Shown here piece by piece: positions 1 through 10,600 of a stretch of DNA of 64,000 bases. The notes beneath the pieces were generated by a model. It was not told where the DNA came from and did not search any database. It worked only from the letters and a program-made list of their open reading frames with translations. This DNA comes from Ottelia alismoides (lineage: Eukaryota; Streptophyta; Magnoliopsida; Alismatales; Hydrocharitaceae). Every line of letters begins with the position of its first letter. Position 1 is the stretch's first letter. The DNA lies in the NCBI GenBank assembly GCA_037367405.1, contig JAZKJV010000295.1, positions 1,302,001 to 1,366,000 on the forward strand, read 5' to 3'. Position numbers and translations under genes: made by a program.

Positions 1-418
1 CATGACAAACTGGTGTAGACTGCTCTACTGGTGTATCTGTAATCTGCGTCTGCTCAGTCTCCACCCTAGCTGCTGGCTCTGTAGGAATCAGACACGGTAT
101 CAACTCATCAAATTCGGCCCAATCTATATCTGACTCCGACGGATCTGAATCTGAATAACAAGAAATATATACTGCCTCGCTATCCTGAACACGATCCTCA
201 GCCTCGAATGTGTCCTCTGCCAAGAGTGTGCTCTCCAATCTCTCCTCTGCTGGAATCTGTGAATCTGCAATATCTGAAGGTGAGAGGAGGGCTCGTGAAA
301 CGGGATCAGACCAAGCGGCTTCATCATCAGTAATCACAAAGTCGCACTCCTGGTGGACATCTCGCTCTACCTCTGTCATCTGCTCTGAATCACTATGCTG
401 CTCTAAGCAAGATGAATC

Positions 419-790
419 TCATGCTCTGGTCTCATCAATCGTCTCTATTTGTATACTCTCACCCTCGATGCGAAAGTATACCTTCCCACTATCATGATCA
501 AAAACCGCCTTAGCTGTGGCCAAGAATGGACGTCCTAGAATGATGGGGGTATCGGTCACAGACTCAGGGATCTCCACGTCCAACACAAAGAAGTCCACGG
601 GGAATTTCAGGTCCTGAATTGTGATGACCACATCCTTCAACAACCCCTTCGTCATCTTGACAGATCTATCAGCAAACTGAAGGACTGTCCTGCTCTGTCG
701 AAGAGGGCCAAACTCGAATCGGTCGAGTAAGGCTGTCGGAAGGAGGTTGTTGGAAGAGCCGCTGTCTAATAGAGTCCGATCAAATCTCTA
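419..790 (-). pseudogene. retropepsin (aspartic protease) remnant of element A
   Basis: The minus strand reads through the C-terminal half of a plant gypsy protease. It shows the pair IILGRPFLATAKAVFD and GKVYFRIEGE, which follow the second beta-hairpin of the fold in Athila-type elements. The upstream part (about 660-790) still encodes the segment with the catalytic Asp-Ser-Gly region, but degraded. The same block is present in B (9908-10600) and C (33590-34070), which supports the call. In an intact element the protease cuts the Gag-Pol polyprotein inside the particle. Here it is separated from gag by interrupted frames, so it is a relic. An acidic, Asp/Glu-rich stretch continues to the left edge, as downstream of the protease in C. 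Confidence 0.75.
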
Positions 791-1649
791 CTCATGAATA
801 TGACATCTGACATAGGGAGCTCATGCATCTGGCCTCTTGGCTGGAAGACGGTTCTGGATGGCGAAACAGGTGGCACGAGTGAGCACATGGATCTCTGCAT
901 GATGATTCCTCTTCTTCATGCAGATGGTGGTCTTCTCTCTCAGGTTCTTCTGAAAGAGAGGGATGTGCTCAAGTACCTCCTGTAGAGTCAGTTGAATTTG
1001 AAATCGGATGATCATCTGCTGGCTGAACTCTGGCTACTGTGATTTTTTTGGATTTTCTTTTTTAGTCCCCTTAGCCAAGCGGAGTGCTTGAGGGAAGGGG
1101 ATGGTTGGGCCCTCCTCAAATAGAGGACTAGGAATGGGTCCTTGTTGTTGAGAAAGAATGGAATCCATACAAACATCACCATGCATCACATATGGACTCG
1201 AAGATAAAGAACCCTTTCCTTTATTAATTTTTTGGTATTTTATCTAGAGTCCCGGGGTACAGAAACTAAAGGAAATACAACTGGAATGGAAGGGGTGGCC
1301 TCAGTATCACTTTCAGCATCAGGAACTGTAGTATCAGCACTGCTCTTTGGCTCAGCATCTGGATCTCTGGTGGCATCAGTACCACCCTCTGCAACTGGGG
1401 ACGCGATAGCCTCAATACCATCGGTTGGATCAACATCCTTGGTGGCGTCAGCACCACCGTCATCATCATTATGAGCGGAATCAACACCGCTATCCTCCTC
1501 GTCTGGTGCTCATGCATCCTCGTGGTGTTGTCGCTTAGATGAGGTGTCACCGACTAGCATCCTTCCGCTCCTAAGTGTAACAAAGTCAACATCAAATGTA
1601 TATGAAGCAATATCACCCAATGAGTCACTAGGAGTGGTAACCTCTGTAA

Positions 1650-3480
1650 ACTGTACCTGCTCAGACTTTCTCTTCAGGTTGTTCTGGTTTGGCTCGATCT
1701 AAGCGGGTATGGCGGCCTTGCCCTTGATTATCTCCCTCATCTCCTAGCAGAACTCGTCCATATCCCGCATGAATGTGGCCTGCTGATAGGAAAGAAGGCG
1801 GGCTAGATCATCAAGTGTTGGGTTCTCATAGGCTTGCCCATGAGAACCGGACGGGTTGCCTCTCTGGAAGTGAGGCTGCTGCTGTGAAGGATGAGGGGGA
1901 AATTGAGAGTACTGCTGAGGCTGCTGTTGGTGCTGCCTCCACGGTTGTCCCTGCTGGTAGGGACGAGGACCCTACTGGTAGTGATGCTGCTGTGGCTGGT
2001 GTGGGTACTGGGGCTGCTGCTGAGGCTGGCTGTACTGTCCACCCTAAACTGAAGGCTGCTGCTAGGATGAGGCACCTCCGGTCGACCACCTGAATCCGGG
2101 ATGATCTTGGTGGATCTCGGGATGCTGTCGATCGTACCAAATGCCGTTGACTTCCATCAACGGCTCCTGCTCGAAAGGGGGTGGAGGAAGAATTGCCAGG
2201 GCTGATCCTGCTGGTACACCACCATCTGAGTGTCCTGAGACAGTGGTGGCTGAAAGTACTAGTGCTGCAGCTTCTGGAATGACTCCGCCTGAACATGATG
2301 GACCTATCGGTACTGGGCGGAGTGCTACGTCGACCTGCTACTGCGAGGGTCAGCCCGTGACCTGAGATGGGACTGAGAAGCCATTTGTGCCTCCTGGAGA
2401 CACATGATCAGGGTCTTCAGGTTACTCAATGTCCGTGCCAATTGATTAATTTGCGTCATACCTTGGAACCGATTCTTCTTAATGATCTCGATGCAGTCCA
2501 GCTTCTCGTTGATGATGCCCATATCAGCAACCGAAGACTCTGCCTGTGCTGCAACTGCTGAAGAGTTGGATGGACCTACATCGACTCGTGCTATACTCTG
2601 ATAGGACACAGCATAGGGTGAGGGCTTCTCCTGAGTGTAGAGACGGGTCTGGGACATGAGAGTGTAGTTCTCGCTCATCTCCTCATATATGGCCCATACC
2701 TGGTCCTTGTCTTTGGCAATATAGGACCCCCCACAAGAAGCGTTCACAAGCTCCTGCAGCTCCAGTGTTAGCCCACAAAAGAAACTCTGCACTAAGTTGG
2801 GCTTGGATATGTCATGGTGTGGACACCAGTCAATAAGATCTCTGAAGCGGTCCCATGCCTCATGGAATTGCTCGTTGGGAAGCATAGAGAAGTTGTTGAT
2901 GAGGGATCGAGCTACATTCGTCCGACCGAGTGGATAGTACTTGTTCAAGTACTCGTTCCGGAGCTGTTCCCACAAAGTGGCGTACGTCCCCAAATGCTTC
3001 AGCCAGTAGGCTGCTCTATCGACCGGGGAGAACGGAAAACCCATCATCTTGATGGTGTCCTCCTCCACGTATCTATTGTAGACCGTGCCCCAGATCATCT
3101 CAAATTCTTGGAGAGGTAGATACGGCTCCTCGGTGGATAGCCCATGAGGGCAACAACTGAATCGTCTGAGGAGGGAGCTTGAAATCTCCCAGGATCGTCA
3201 GAAGTTGAATCAAACGGTGTGTAAGAGTCGCACTAGGGTTGTGCAACTCTCTCATTAGTCTGGCTGGTCGGACTGGCTCCTGTGGCTCCTCTAGATGTCC
3301 TCCATCTCCTCCTCCGAGCTCTGGTATCTCTCCTCCACCAGCTCGGTTCTGCTCTCCTCTGTCAGCTCGCATCTGAGCCATCTCTCTATGCATATCAGCC
3401 ATGAAAGCCCCTGGTCTCTGATCTGTCGCTGCATCGTCTCCAAGGAAGCTAACAGGGTATTGTTGATGGCACCCTGATCT
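1650..3480 (-). pseudogene. gag (capsid) remnant of element A
   Basis: The best-kept part is 3098-2325, with the plant Retrotrans_gag capsid fold. The motif WEQLRNEYLNKYYPLGR is followed by a helix with FHEAWDRFRDLIDWCPHHD and then by the LVQSFFCGLTLELQELV segment. A Cys-Gly-Gly follows, the place of the usual ASGG motif of Athila gag. An upstream piece (3402-3100) lies in the same frame region with a break near 3100. Downstream (about 2300-1650) a Gln/Pro/Tyr-rich linker runs in a shifted frame and ends in a helical segment. I see no CCHC zinc knuckle, which is normal for this lineage. Several stops and frame changes make it non-functional. Gag would build the virus-like particle around the element RNA. 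Confidence 0.8.
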
Positions 3481-3819
3481 AGAATATACGTGGTGGTCTA
3501 GGGCTATCCGTCTATGCGCTCCTCGCTTGTGGCTATCTCTTGGGTCTCTGCAAAGGCAAAAGACTCGAACTCAGGTGCTGTTAAATGGATAAATATCTGC
3601 TCCGGTCTCTGTCGGGCAACTCAGGACTGGAAGAAGTGTGGTCGAAGGGAACAGGGTGGAGTCGAACTCAGGTTCGGGGAGCGGGTCTGGGCTCTTACGA
3701 ACCAACCTAGATGAATGGGGCAGAGTGCTCGAAAGCGTTGCAACCAAGGGCTGCCTAAGGGACCTACGACCCATCATCATGATTTGGAGAGGAAGGCGGA
3801 TGGGATCTGGAAACAAACA

Positions 3820-4284
3820 AGATCAGGAAACAAACCCCCAATTCACCTACTCAACACTGAGAGCTGATGACCGCAAAGGTTCGGTCTTTTATCTTGTCGA
3901 TTTTATTTAGGTGATAGTTCAGTCTAGCAGGGTGATTAAGCGAGTTGGTAGGAACCCGATGCTCTCAGGAGACTGGCTCGATCCCAAAGCTAGATCTTTT
4001 CCAGCCTATACAACTTTCGGACCGTTTACCGGCTACCCGATCAACTCGCTCTATTAAGGATATCGCGGCCTGCTTTACCGGAGATCGGAGCGATCCTCAC
4101 TGGAGAACGACTAACCCCAAGACCAGTAGTCTGATGAAAGTTCATGTATGGCTCTAGCCTAGTGTGCGGGTCACTCTCTCGTGCAAGCAAACCAAACAAT
4201 GACGGGATTGCTCTCCCAAGATAGATTTTTAAGTCGGGTGTCTTTTAGGGTCAAGTTTGTTTAACAGTCCCAATTTTATGAGAT
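3820..4284 (-). other. 5' leader of element A, truncated
   Basis: This non-coding stretch aligns by eye, reverse-complemented, with the C leader at 32385-32760. Shared landmarks are GGGACTGTTAA, then CTTGACCCTAAAA, a CTTGGG(G/A)GAG box, GACAAGATAAAA followed by GACCGA, and GAGTAGGTGAATTG just before the gag region. The leader should continue to a PBS and 5' LTR but stops at 4284. Confidence 0.65.
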
Positions 4285-4403
4285 CATAAACGATTGTATA
4301 ACCATGACACTTCCAGTCCGAGGGAGTGATGAAATAGGTCTGGATTTTAGTGACTCCTCTCAATAGAGAAGTAACTTGATCTTAGTCCAAATGTTGGACA
4401 TTG

Positions 4404-5082
4404 ATCTGAATGTGATTCAGATGCAATGAGAAGATTAAGTATACGGACTTGATTTAATCAAGCATCTATGAGAGGTCCGTTAGATCTGGATTTTGAGATG
4501 AGATCTCAACATCCAAGTCACTATACGTGGAACAATACAATCGCCCTGTCCTTATCTCCAAGTATCTGCGGAGAAGGCACATTATTCTTGAAGGAGTTCA
4601 AGAATAATTCCTATGATGAATTTAGTATCCAAGAAAGAAGGTTTTGATGATTAAATGAGATTTAATTATCAAGTATAATATGAATAAGATTCATATTGTG
4701 AGAATGTGTCCAAGATAATTAAATGAGATTTAATTATCAAGTACAATATGAATAAGATTCATGTTGAGAGAATGATTGTCCAAGATAATTAAATGGGATT
4801 TAATTATCAAGGATAAGCAGATCGTGGATAGTGATATCCAGAATATCTGCGTATATTATAAATGAGATTTATAATATATCAAGAGAGAAAAATATTGTAA
4901 ATAACATTTGTTAATTATTAATGTGGATTGGATCCACATTAGTTAATTAATTGGAAATGTAATTTACAAATTAGTTTGGGATGTGAATATGATTCACATT
5001 TTTTTCAATGGCATGATTGAAATATTCACAAATTAATTTGGAACTAATTTGGTGGATATTATTGCAATAATAATTATTGCAA
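4404..5082. repeat. run of short-loop hairpins in copia H LTR
   Basis: At least a dozen perfect or near-perfect inverted repeats follow one another, most with a 3-nt loop in the context AT-NNN-AT. Examples: 4404-4422 (stem ATCTGAAT), 4448-4462 (CTTGAT), 4493-4509 (TTGAGAT), 4581-4608 (12-bp stem, 4-nt loop), 4651-4665, 4677-4697 (AATATGAAT), 4714-4738 (11-bp stem GATAATTAAAT), 4745-4765, 4784-4808, 4853-4877 (11-bp stem), 4920-4940 (AATGTGGAT), 4981-4999 (ATGTGAAT) and 5062-5082. One more with loop TTT lies at 5301-5323. The matching tract in the 5' LTR is about 54000-54690. A tandem duplication of about 70 bp accounts for a few of them (4651, 4714, 4784) but not for the rest. Confidence 0.85.
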
Positions 5083-5111
5083 ATAATTAAGAAATAATAA
5101 TATAAATAAAA

Positions 5112-5202
5112 GGAGACAAAACCACCTATAATCATAGGTGGCGTCACCTATGACTTAGTTATAGGTGACGCCTCCTTGATTTTAGGAGGGGTTGTTGTCT
5201 CC
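5112..5202. repeat. cloverleaf-like inverted-repeat cluster in copia H LTR
   Basis: An outer stem GGAGACAA (5112-5119) pairs with TTGTCTCC (5195-5202). Inside are three arms: 5122-5141 (CCACCTAT, 4-nt loop), 5140-5172 (12-bp stem starting GGCGTCACCTAT, 9-nt loop) and 5171-5189 (CCTCCT, 7-nt loop). The same arrangement is kept in the 5' LTR at 53869-53959. The first two arms share a sequence (CACCTAT) and may be duplicates. The fold is inferred by eye. Confidence 0.8.
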
Positions 5203-5972
5203 TCTTATTTGTTGACTTATTATCTCTTGATAAAGTAATTTATGTTAATCAAATTTTGTTGATAATTATTCAACACATATTTAATTTAATATAAATTAAT
5301 GTTGTTGGTTTTTAACCAACAACAATCATAGCCGTTGGATGGCTCTTGGATTACAATGACCGTTGGATCCTTGAGAGCCATGGATTGAGATCCATTGGAT
5401 CCCAAACTAATATATAAAGAGGGTAGCCTTAGCCCTTGAAAGCACACCAAGTAGACACCTACTCTACTTCTCTCTCTCCCTCTCATTCTCGTGCTCTCTC
5501 TCTCTCCATAGGGTGGCCGACCACCATTGTTGAGAAAGGAGAGAAGTTCTCGCCTTCGCCTTCGACGACTCGAGGATCTCCTTCTTCTTCGTGGCTACTT
5601 GCTATAGAGGAAGACGACGGATTTTGCTTGACGAAATCAGGGGATCTATTGCTTGGATCTTCATCGAGGATTGTGGGAGGAACGCGACTCATCATCGTGC
5701 CCACAAGTGCGTTCTTCGTAGATCGGACTTGAGATAGGAGGATCTCTTGTTTGGGATCTCGCGATCACAACCACGCTTCAAAGGTATTCCTTATACTTTG
5801 TGGTTTGATGAAACGATCCGAGAAGTGTTCTCGTGATCATGTGGTTTCATCATTTTATTTAAAATTTTTAAATTCCGCTGCATCTTGTGACTAGTACGAC
5901 TAGTCGCCCCGATCGTATTCGATGCGATCATCATGCTTCTGTGATGCGCTTGAGGATTCTCAATATCCTTCA

Positions 5973-5977
5973 TCCAC
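5973..5977. repeat. target site duplication of copia H (displaced copy)
   Basis: TCCAC follows directly on the LTR terminus at 5972. The 5 bp outside the intact 5' LTR are GTGGA (55669-55673), the reverse complement. Copia integration makes 5-bp duplications, so the two sites are the two ends of one insertion. Confidence 0.8.
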
Positions 5978-7020
5978 ATCAACCCACGTGTCAGCACTGA
6001 GCCTCAGCATAAGACCTACAGGGTCGAAGCACCCGAGCCTCCACCGAGCCTAACGAGCCAAGGTCTGAAGCCAAGCCAACAGCCAAAGCTACTCTGAGAC
6101 TCCTCTGAACCTGCTCAGGTCCCGAACCTCGCCCTCACATGCCTGGTCACGTGATTGACCGGGAAATTTGCAATGAGGCCCTCACGATTTCTTCAATTTG
6201 CATACAGGTTCAGGAAGCACGTGCAATCCACATGTGCCTGGGGTATTTTGCATCCAAACCCTTACGGGTTTTAATAAATGCAAATATACCTCCGCGCATG
6301 TGGGAAATTTACAAGGAAGGCCTCATGCTTATGTTTATTTGCATTTTAGTCCTTCCAGGGACCTGTTTGTTATGTTTTCCCTATTTATTCATGTTTTTCT
6401 TGCATTTATGCCCCTGGTTTCTTTCTTGCATATGTTAAGCATCCAAGCTCCATTTCAGTTAATTTTAGTGGTGTTTCGAAGCTTCTTTAATTCTCTTTAT
6501 AATGGCATGGTTATTGTTGTGTTATGACACTTGTTGATTTTATGGATTAAATCTAATTAAGTAGTGTCATTTGTTTTTTAAATTTTCAAGCTGTTAAACA
6601 GCTTGTCAATGAAAATGGCTTTATGACCTTTTCTGAAATTGACCATCATTTATTGCTCTTGATTCTGTATAATTTGGACATAATTGCGTTATTGTAATCT
6701 TGCATCTCCTTGTATATTAAAAAGCCAATAAAAAGTGTCAGTTTTATGTGTCTGCATATATTTGCTTTGCATGTTTGTTTGCAATTATTGACTTATGGAA
6801 TTTCAATTAATCACTTAATTCAAGTAATAAGAGTTTGAATTCGTATTTAAGAGGCTCGTGTCCTTGAGTTTGACCTTGGGCTTTCTCAAGTAAAAAAAAT
6901 CGACCACTTTATTTTGATTGATTATTTTAAATCAAGCGGTCTTTGACGCATCTGATTCGACCGACAGCAACGCACTAAAACGACTTAATAAGAGGCTGAA
7001 AATACGGTTCGTCGCTAACA
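5978..7020 (+). mobile_element. distal part of Athila-like LTR of element D
   Basis: This stretch continues the LTR interrupted at 55669. It shares with the solo LTR (reverse complement of 22724-25746) the phrases around TTAAGCATCCAAGCTCCA, the AATGGCAT tract and the terminal portion ending in GCTAACA at about 7020. It contains several degenerate copies of a motif like TTTGCAnnnnGGCCCT or TTTGCAnnnnGCCCCT (6170-6430), also seen in C-family LTRs. The boundary at 7020 is where the integrase homology of element B stops abruptly, so D probably inserted in B. No gene is present; the small open frames here are not conserved. Confidence 0.65.
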
Positions 7021-8045
7021 AACCAGATATCATCACACTTCTATTGTCATGCACATGCCTCACTGTAAATGGCCCAGTCCATTTGCTCTTCAGCTTTTCT
7101 GGAATGATCTTTAATTTTGCATCAAACAACCACACCTTCTGACCCGGTTTGGAGGACTTGCGGTGGATGTGCTTGTCATACCACTTTTTGATCTTATCCT
7201 TGTGCGTTAAGCTATTGGCATATGCATAATCTCTGGATTCCAATAATCTGTTCAGATCCACTTTTTTTATGCTTTCTTAGAGTCCAAGTTGCAGATGTTG
7301 ATGGCCCATAAAGATTTATGTATCAGTTCAACGGGCAGATGACATGGCTTGCCATACACCAGGAAAAAGGGAGACATTCCTAATGGTGACTTGTACACGA
7401 TTCCATAAACCCAAAGAACTGAATCAAGAAGCTGAGACCAGTTCTTGTGATCCGGGCACACAAGCTTTTGTAGAATTGTCTTTATCTCTCTGTTTGAACA
7501 TTCAGCTAAACCATTGGATTGTGGGTGGTGTGGTGAAGCGACATGATGTTCTGTGCAAAATTCTTGCGTTAGCTTCTTCACCTCTCTGTTGATGAAATGG
7601 CTACACCCATCTGATATTAGGATCTTGGGAATCTTGAACCGTGCAATGATATGATCTCTTAAGAATTGACAGACAGTCCGACTGTCAGTGGTTCGGGTGG
7701 GAATAGCCTCCACCCAGCAACTCACATAGTCGACAACAAGTAGAATATATTCGTAGCTCTGTCTGTTCGGAAATGTGCCCATAAAGTCAATGCCCCATGC
7801 GTCGAAGACGTCTGATATATAAATTAATTTCAGAGGCATCATATCTCTTATTTATATGGTGTTGACCATCTACTGGCAGTCAGTGCAATGCTTGACGTAA
7901 TCTTCTGCATCCTTGAATAATATAGGCCATCAAAGGCTACTCTAAAGAACCTTTGATGTTGTTCGTCTTCCTGAATGATGTCCTCTTGATTCTTATCATG
8001 AAAAAGTGCAAGGACACTCGGAATTTCCTCCTGAGGAATACAACT
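7021..8045 (-). pseudogene. Athila integrase remnant (element B)
   Basis: The catalytic core is in 7842-7267. It starts with WGIDFMGTFPN (first Asp), then YILLVVDYVSCWVEAIPT, ISDGCSHFINREV (second Asp) and HHPQSNGLAECSNREIK (the Glu). LWVYGIVYKSPLGMSPFFLVYGK and CHLPVEL follow; these are diagnostic for Athila. The C-terminal domain (7261-7021) shows KPGQKVWLFDAKLK and KLKSKWTGPFTVRHV, the GPF/Y module, and then breaks off. The zinc-binding N-terminal part (about 8045-7845) is badly degraded. Two frames meet near 7265. Integrase would join element cDNA to chromosomal DNA. The core Asp, Asp and Glu positions are still readable, but the protein cannot be made whole. Confidence 0.88.
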
Positions 8046-8048
8046 CCT

Positions 8049-9870
8049 CTAGATGCAATCTACCCCCTCATGGAATAGATATGGATCCTCCCATTGGTAG
8101 AAATGGATCTTAGACAAGAATTTATCTACTTTCCGCTTTGGCCAATCTTGTGGGGGTCTCTTGGTCACAAGATTATTCACAATATCGGCATACCAGGGGA
8201 GCGAGGTAACTGATAAAATTACCTCATCTGAAAAGGTTTCAGTGATGGGTTGCAAGTTCAGCTCAGGAGATTTAGGCTCGGGAAGTTTGGATAAGTGGTC
8301 GACCACCACATTCTTAACTCCAAGTTTATCTCGAATTTCAAGGTCAAATTCCAGGAGGAGAAGGATCCATCGAATGAGACGTGGCTTGGTGGCCTTCTTC
8401 TGTTGTAAGTATCGGATGGCCGAGTGATCCATGTAGATGATTACTTTGGACCCGAGGAAATGGGATCTGAACTTTTCTAAGGCAAAAACTACTGCTAGCA
8501 TCTCCTTTTCAGTTACTGTGTAATTTCTTTGAGATTCATTGAGCATTCGGCTAGCGTAGTGAATAGCGAATGGGATATTATCTTCCCTCTGTCCTAGCAC
8601 GACACCGATGGTATAATCTAATGCATATGTCATTATCGCGAAGGGTTGTGTCCAAATCGACGACTGTAAGACAGAGGCATGTGTGATGAGTTCTTTCAAC
8701 TGATTAAAGGTAAGGAGTACATGGTTGTCAACAATGAAATCATTCTCCTTGCCTAGCAACTCGGTCAATGGTCTGACCAACTTACTGAAATCTTTGATAA
8801 ACCGTAGGTAGAAATCGGCATGGCCCAAGAAAGAACTGACCTACTTGATAGTTGTAGGTGGCTCTAATTTGGAAATCACCTCCACACTGGCTGGGTCAAA
8901 TTCCATGCCACGTTTAGATACAACTTGACCCAGCACAATTCCTTTAGTCACCATGAAATTACTATTCTCCCACGAGAACACCAGATTTACTTTGCAGCAC
9001 CTCTGTAAGACTTGGTCTAGATAATCAAGACATTAATCAAATGAATCTCCATAGATCGAAAGTCATCCATGAAGACCTCAAGAAAATTGCCCACCATGTC
9101 GGCAAAAACTATAAGCATACACCTCTGAAATGTGGCTGGGGTATTGCATAGCCTAAAAGGCATCCATCTGAAGGCATATGTACTGAATGGCAGGTGAACG
9201 TGGTCTTCTCTTGATCTTTAAGAGCTATAGCAACTTGATTATATCCAGAGTTCCATCCAAGAAACAAAAGTATTCCTTCGCGACTAGTCTCTTATGAATC
9301 TGGGCGATGAAGGGTAACGGAAAGTGGTCCTTCTTGGTGGCGAGATTGAGTCTTCTATAATTCACACGCACTCACCAAGAAGTGGGTACCTTGGTCACGA
9401 TATCCTCTCCTTTGTCATTCTTTATAATGGTGATCCCTGATTTCTTTGGCATTACATGCAGAGGGCTCACCCATTTGTCGTCGAAGATGGGATATATAAA
9501 TCCTGCATCACACTATTTCTGGATTTCTTTCATGACAACCTCTTGAAGGTTCGGATTCAGTCTTCTCTGAAATTTGTGAGAGCATTTGTTGTCTTCTTCA
9601 AGGAAGATGCGATGCGAGCAAAGGGAAGGGTTAATCCCATGGAGATTTGAAGTCTTCTAGCCAATTGTCTTGCGGTTTCTTTCAATAACCTCCATTAGAC
9701 AAGATTCCTGATCTTCGGTCAGATGAGCATTGAATATGAAAGGGTACATATTAGGTTCACCCGCAAGGAAGGCGTACTTGATATTGGAGGGTAATTGTTT
9801 CAGCTCATGCGGAGCGGGAGCTGCTTCAATGGTGACTTCGACTATCATAGTAGGCGGTGGTTCTTTCATC
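8049..9870 (-). pseudogene. reverse transcriptase-RNase H remnant (element B)
   Basis: The segment 8828-8049 carries the RT connection region ([26 protein letters not shown]) and the RNase H domain. Its landmarks are [19 protein letters not shown] (the catalytic Glu helix), [13 protein letters not shown] (an Asp) and [12 protein letters not shown] (the C-terminal Asp, in the position of the usual VADHLSRL). The RT palm and fingers (about 9650-8830) can be followed only in fragments with stops. Fragments around 9120-9000 correspond to the YxDD region, but I cannot call an intact catalytic motif. The segment 9869-9657 is the linker before RT (ELKQLPSNIKYAFLAGE, HLTEDQESCLMEVIERNRK), typical of Athila and Tat elements. 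RT copies the element RNA and RNase H removes it. Confidence 0.85.
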
Positions 9871-9907
9871 TATTCGGTGTCCACCCTTCTACGTTTAGTG
9901 TCCTCAT

Positions 9908-10600
9908 TCAAAAATTCACAGAAACTTCAATAATTTCATCTTCATTGCAGAAATCCTCAATGATCTTCTGTTGGTCTTGAAGATATATCATCTCCATAGA
10001 AGCCTCATCAAATGAATCAGCCAGAATCTCATTATGATCGATAAGGGAAAATTCGACTGCATTCTCCATTCCTTCCTCGGGGTAGAGGAATTCATGGATC
10101 TCATTATCGTCCATAAAGAGGTTGGTGTCTTGAATTTCTGCCAAAAAGTCACATTCTTTAGAATGATTGATAACCGTCGCACACACTGCAGATGTCCCCT
10201 CTTTAGGCTTTGCATCGAACGTTGTCTCTATCTTGATTTTGCTGTTGTCGGAGCCAAATGTGATCTCTGTAGTGCCGTAATTCACTTCCGCATTGGTTTT
10301 TTGCAGGAACAATCATCCAAGGATGATTGGGGTGAGGAGAAAAGGAGTGGAGGCGTCCATATATAGCACAACAAAATCGATAAGGAACTGCATTCCCTGA
10401 ACCGTGATGATCACGTCCTCCAACATGCCCCTAGGCCGTTTGATGGATTTTTCTGCGAATTGCAAAATAATCTTTGTAGGTTTGAGCAGTCCTAACCTGA
10501 ATTCAGTAAGCACTGAAGCTGGCATCAAGTTGACAGAAAACCCACTGTCGAGCAAAGTGCATTTGAACTTCTGGTTAAACATCTAACAACGAAGTGGTGC
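9908..10600 (-). pseudogene. retropepsin remnant with in-frame TGA (element B)
   Basis: 10582-10313 encodes the protease start: CTLLDSGFSVNLMPASVL has the catalytic Asp-Ser-Gly, followed by IKRPRGMLEDVIITV and LTPIILG. The next codon is TGA, where the family has CGA for Arg in the ILGRPFL motif. The frame then continues unchanged from 10312 to 9908 (TNAEVNYGTTEITF). This is one likely CpG deamination within a frame that is otherwise open across the stop. The remaining acidic tail (to 9908) corresponds to the linker before RT. As a protease it would have matured Gag-Pol. Confidence 0.85.

Larger units (their letters stand above)
1..4284 (-). mobile_element. Athila-like Ty3/gypsy element A, partial
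   Basis: Read on the minus strand this runs leader (4284 to about 3820), gag (about 3480 to 1650), a low-complexity Gln/Pro/Ser linker, then a retropepsin remnant (about 790 to 419) and an acidic stretch running off the left edge. The order and the gag and protease signatures match the Athila group of plant Ty3/gypsy elements. RT, RNase H and integrase would lie beyond position 1. The 5' end is cut at 4284, inside the leader, at the point equivalent to about 32387 in element C (both share the tract TAAAATTGGGACTGTTAA). It joins a copia LTR fragment there, which I read as an inversion breakpoint. No PBS or 5' LTR of A is visible. Confidence 0.85.
4285..5972 (+). mobile_element. displaced distal part of copia H 3' LTR
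   Basis: The sequence matches the reverse complement of 53110-54786 almost base for base, with short indels in the CT-rich tract. It is therefore the downstream two thirds of the H LTR. The right end is the true LTR terminus: it finishes in CCTTCA at 5972, the same terminus that abuts the primer-binding site of H at 53110. The left end stops inside the LTR. The missing first third, in the opposite orientation, is at 46812-47677; only about 16 bp (54787-54802 in the intact copy) are absent from both pieces. This strongly suggests that the two pieces were once one LTR. Confidence 0.9.

Noticed and set aside
3940..4160. Possible host exon or tRNA-like piece in the A leader
   Set aside because: The stretch aligns with the leader of element C and has no open frame with a recognisable product.
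5112..5202. tRNA gene, because of the cloverleaf outline
   Set aside because: Arms and loops have the wrong lengths; there are no A-box or B-box sequences and no CCA-like acceptor layout.
5436..5732. A 98-codon frame also found at 53350-53646
   Set aside because: The two copies are the same LTR sequence of copia H; conservation comes from LTR duplication, not from selection on a protein.
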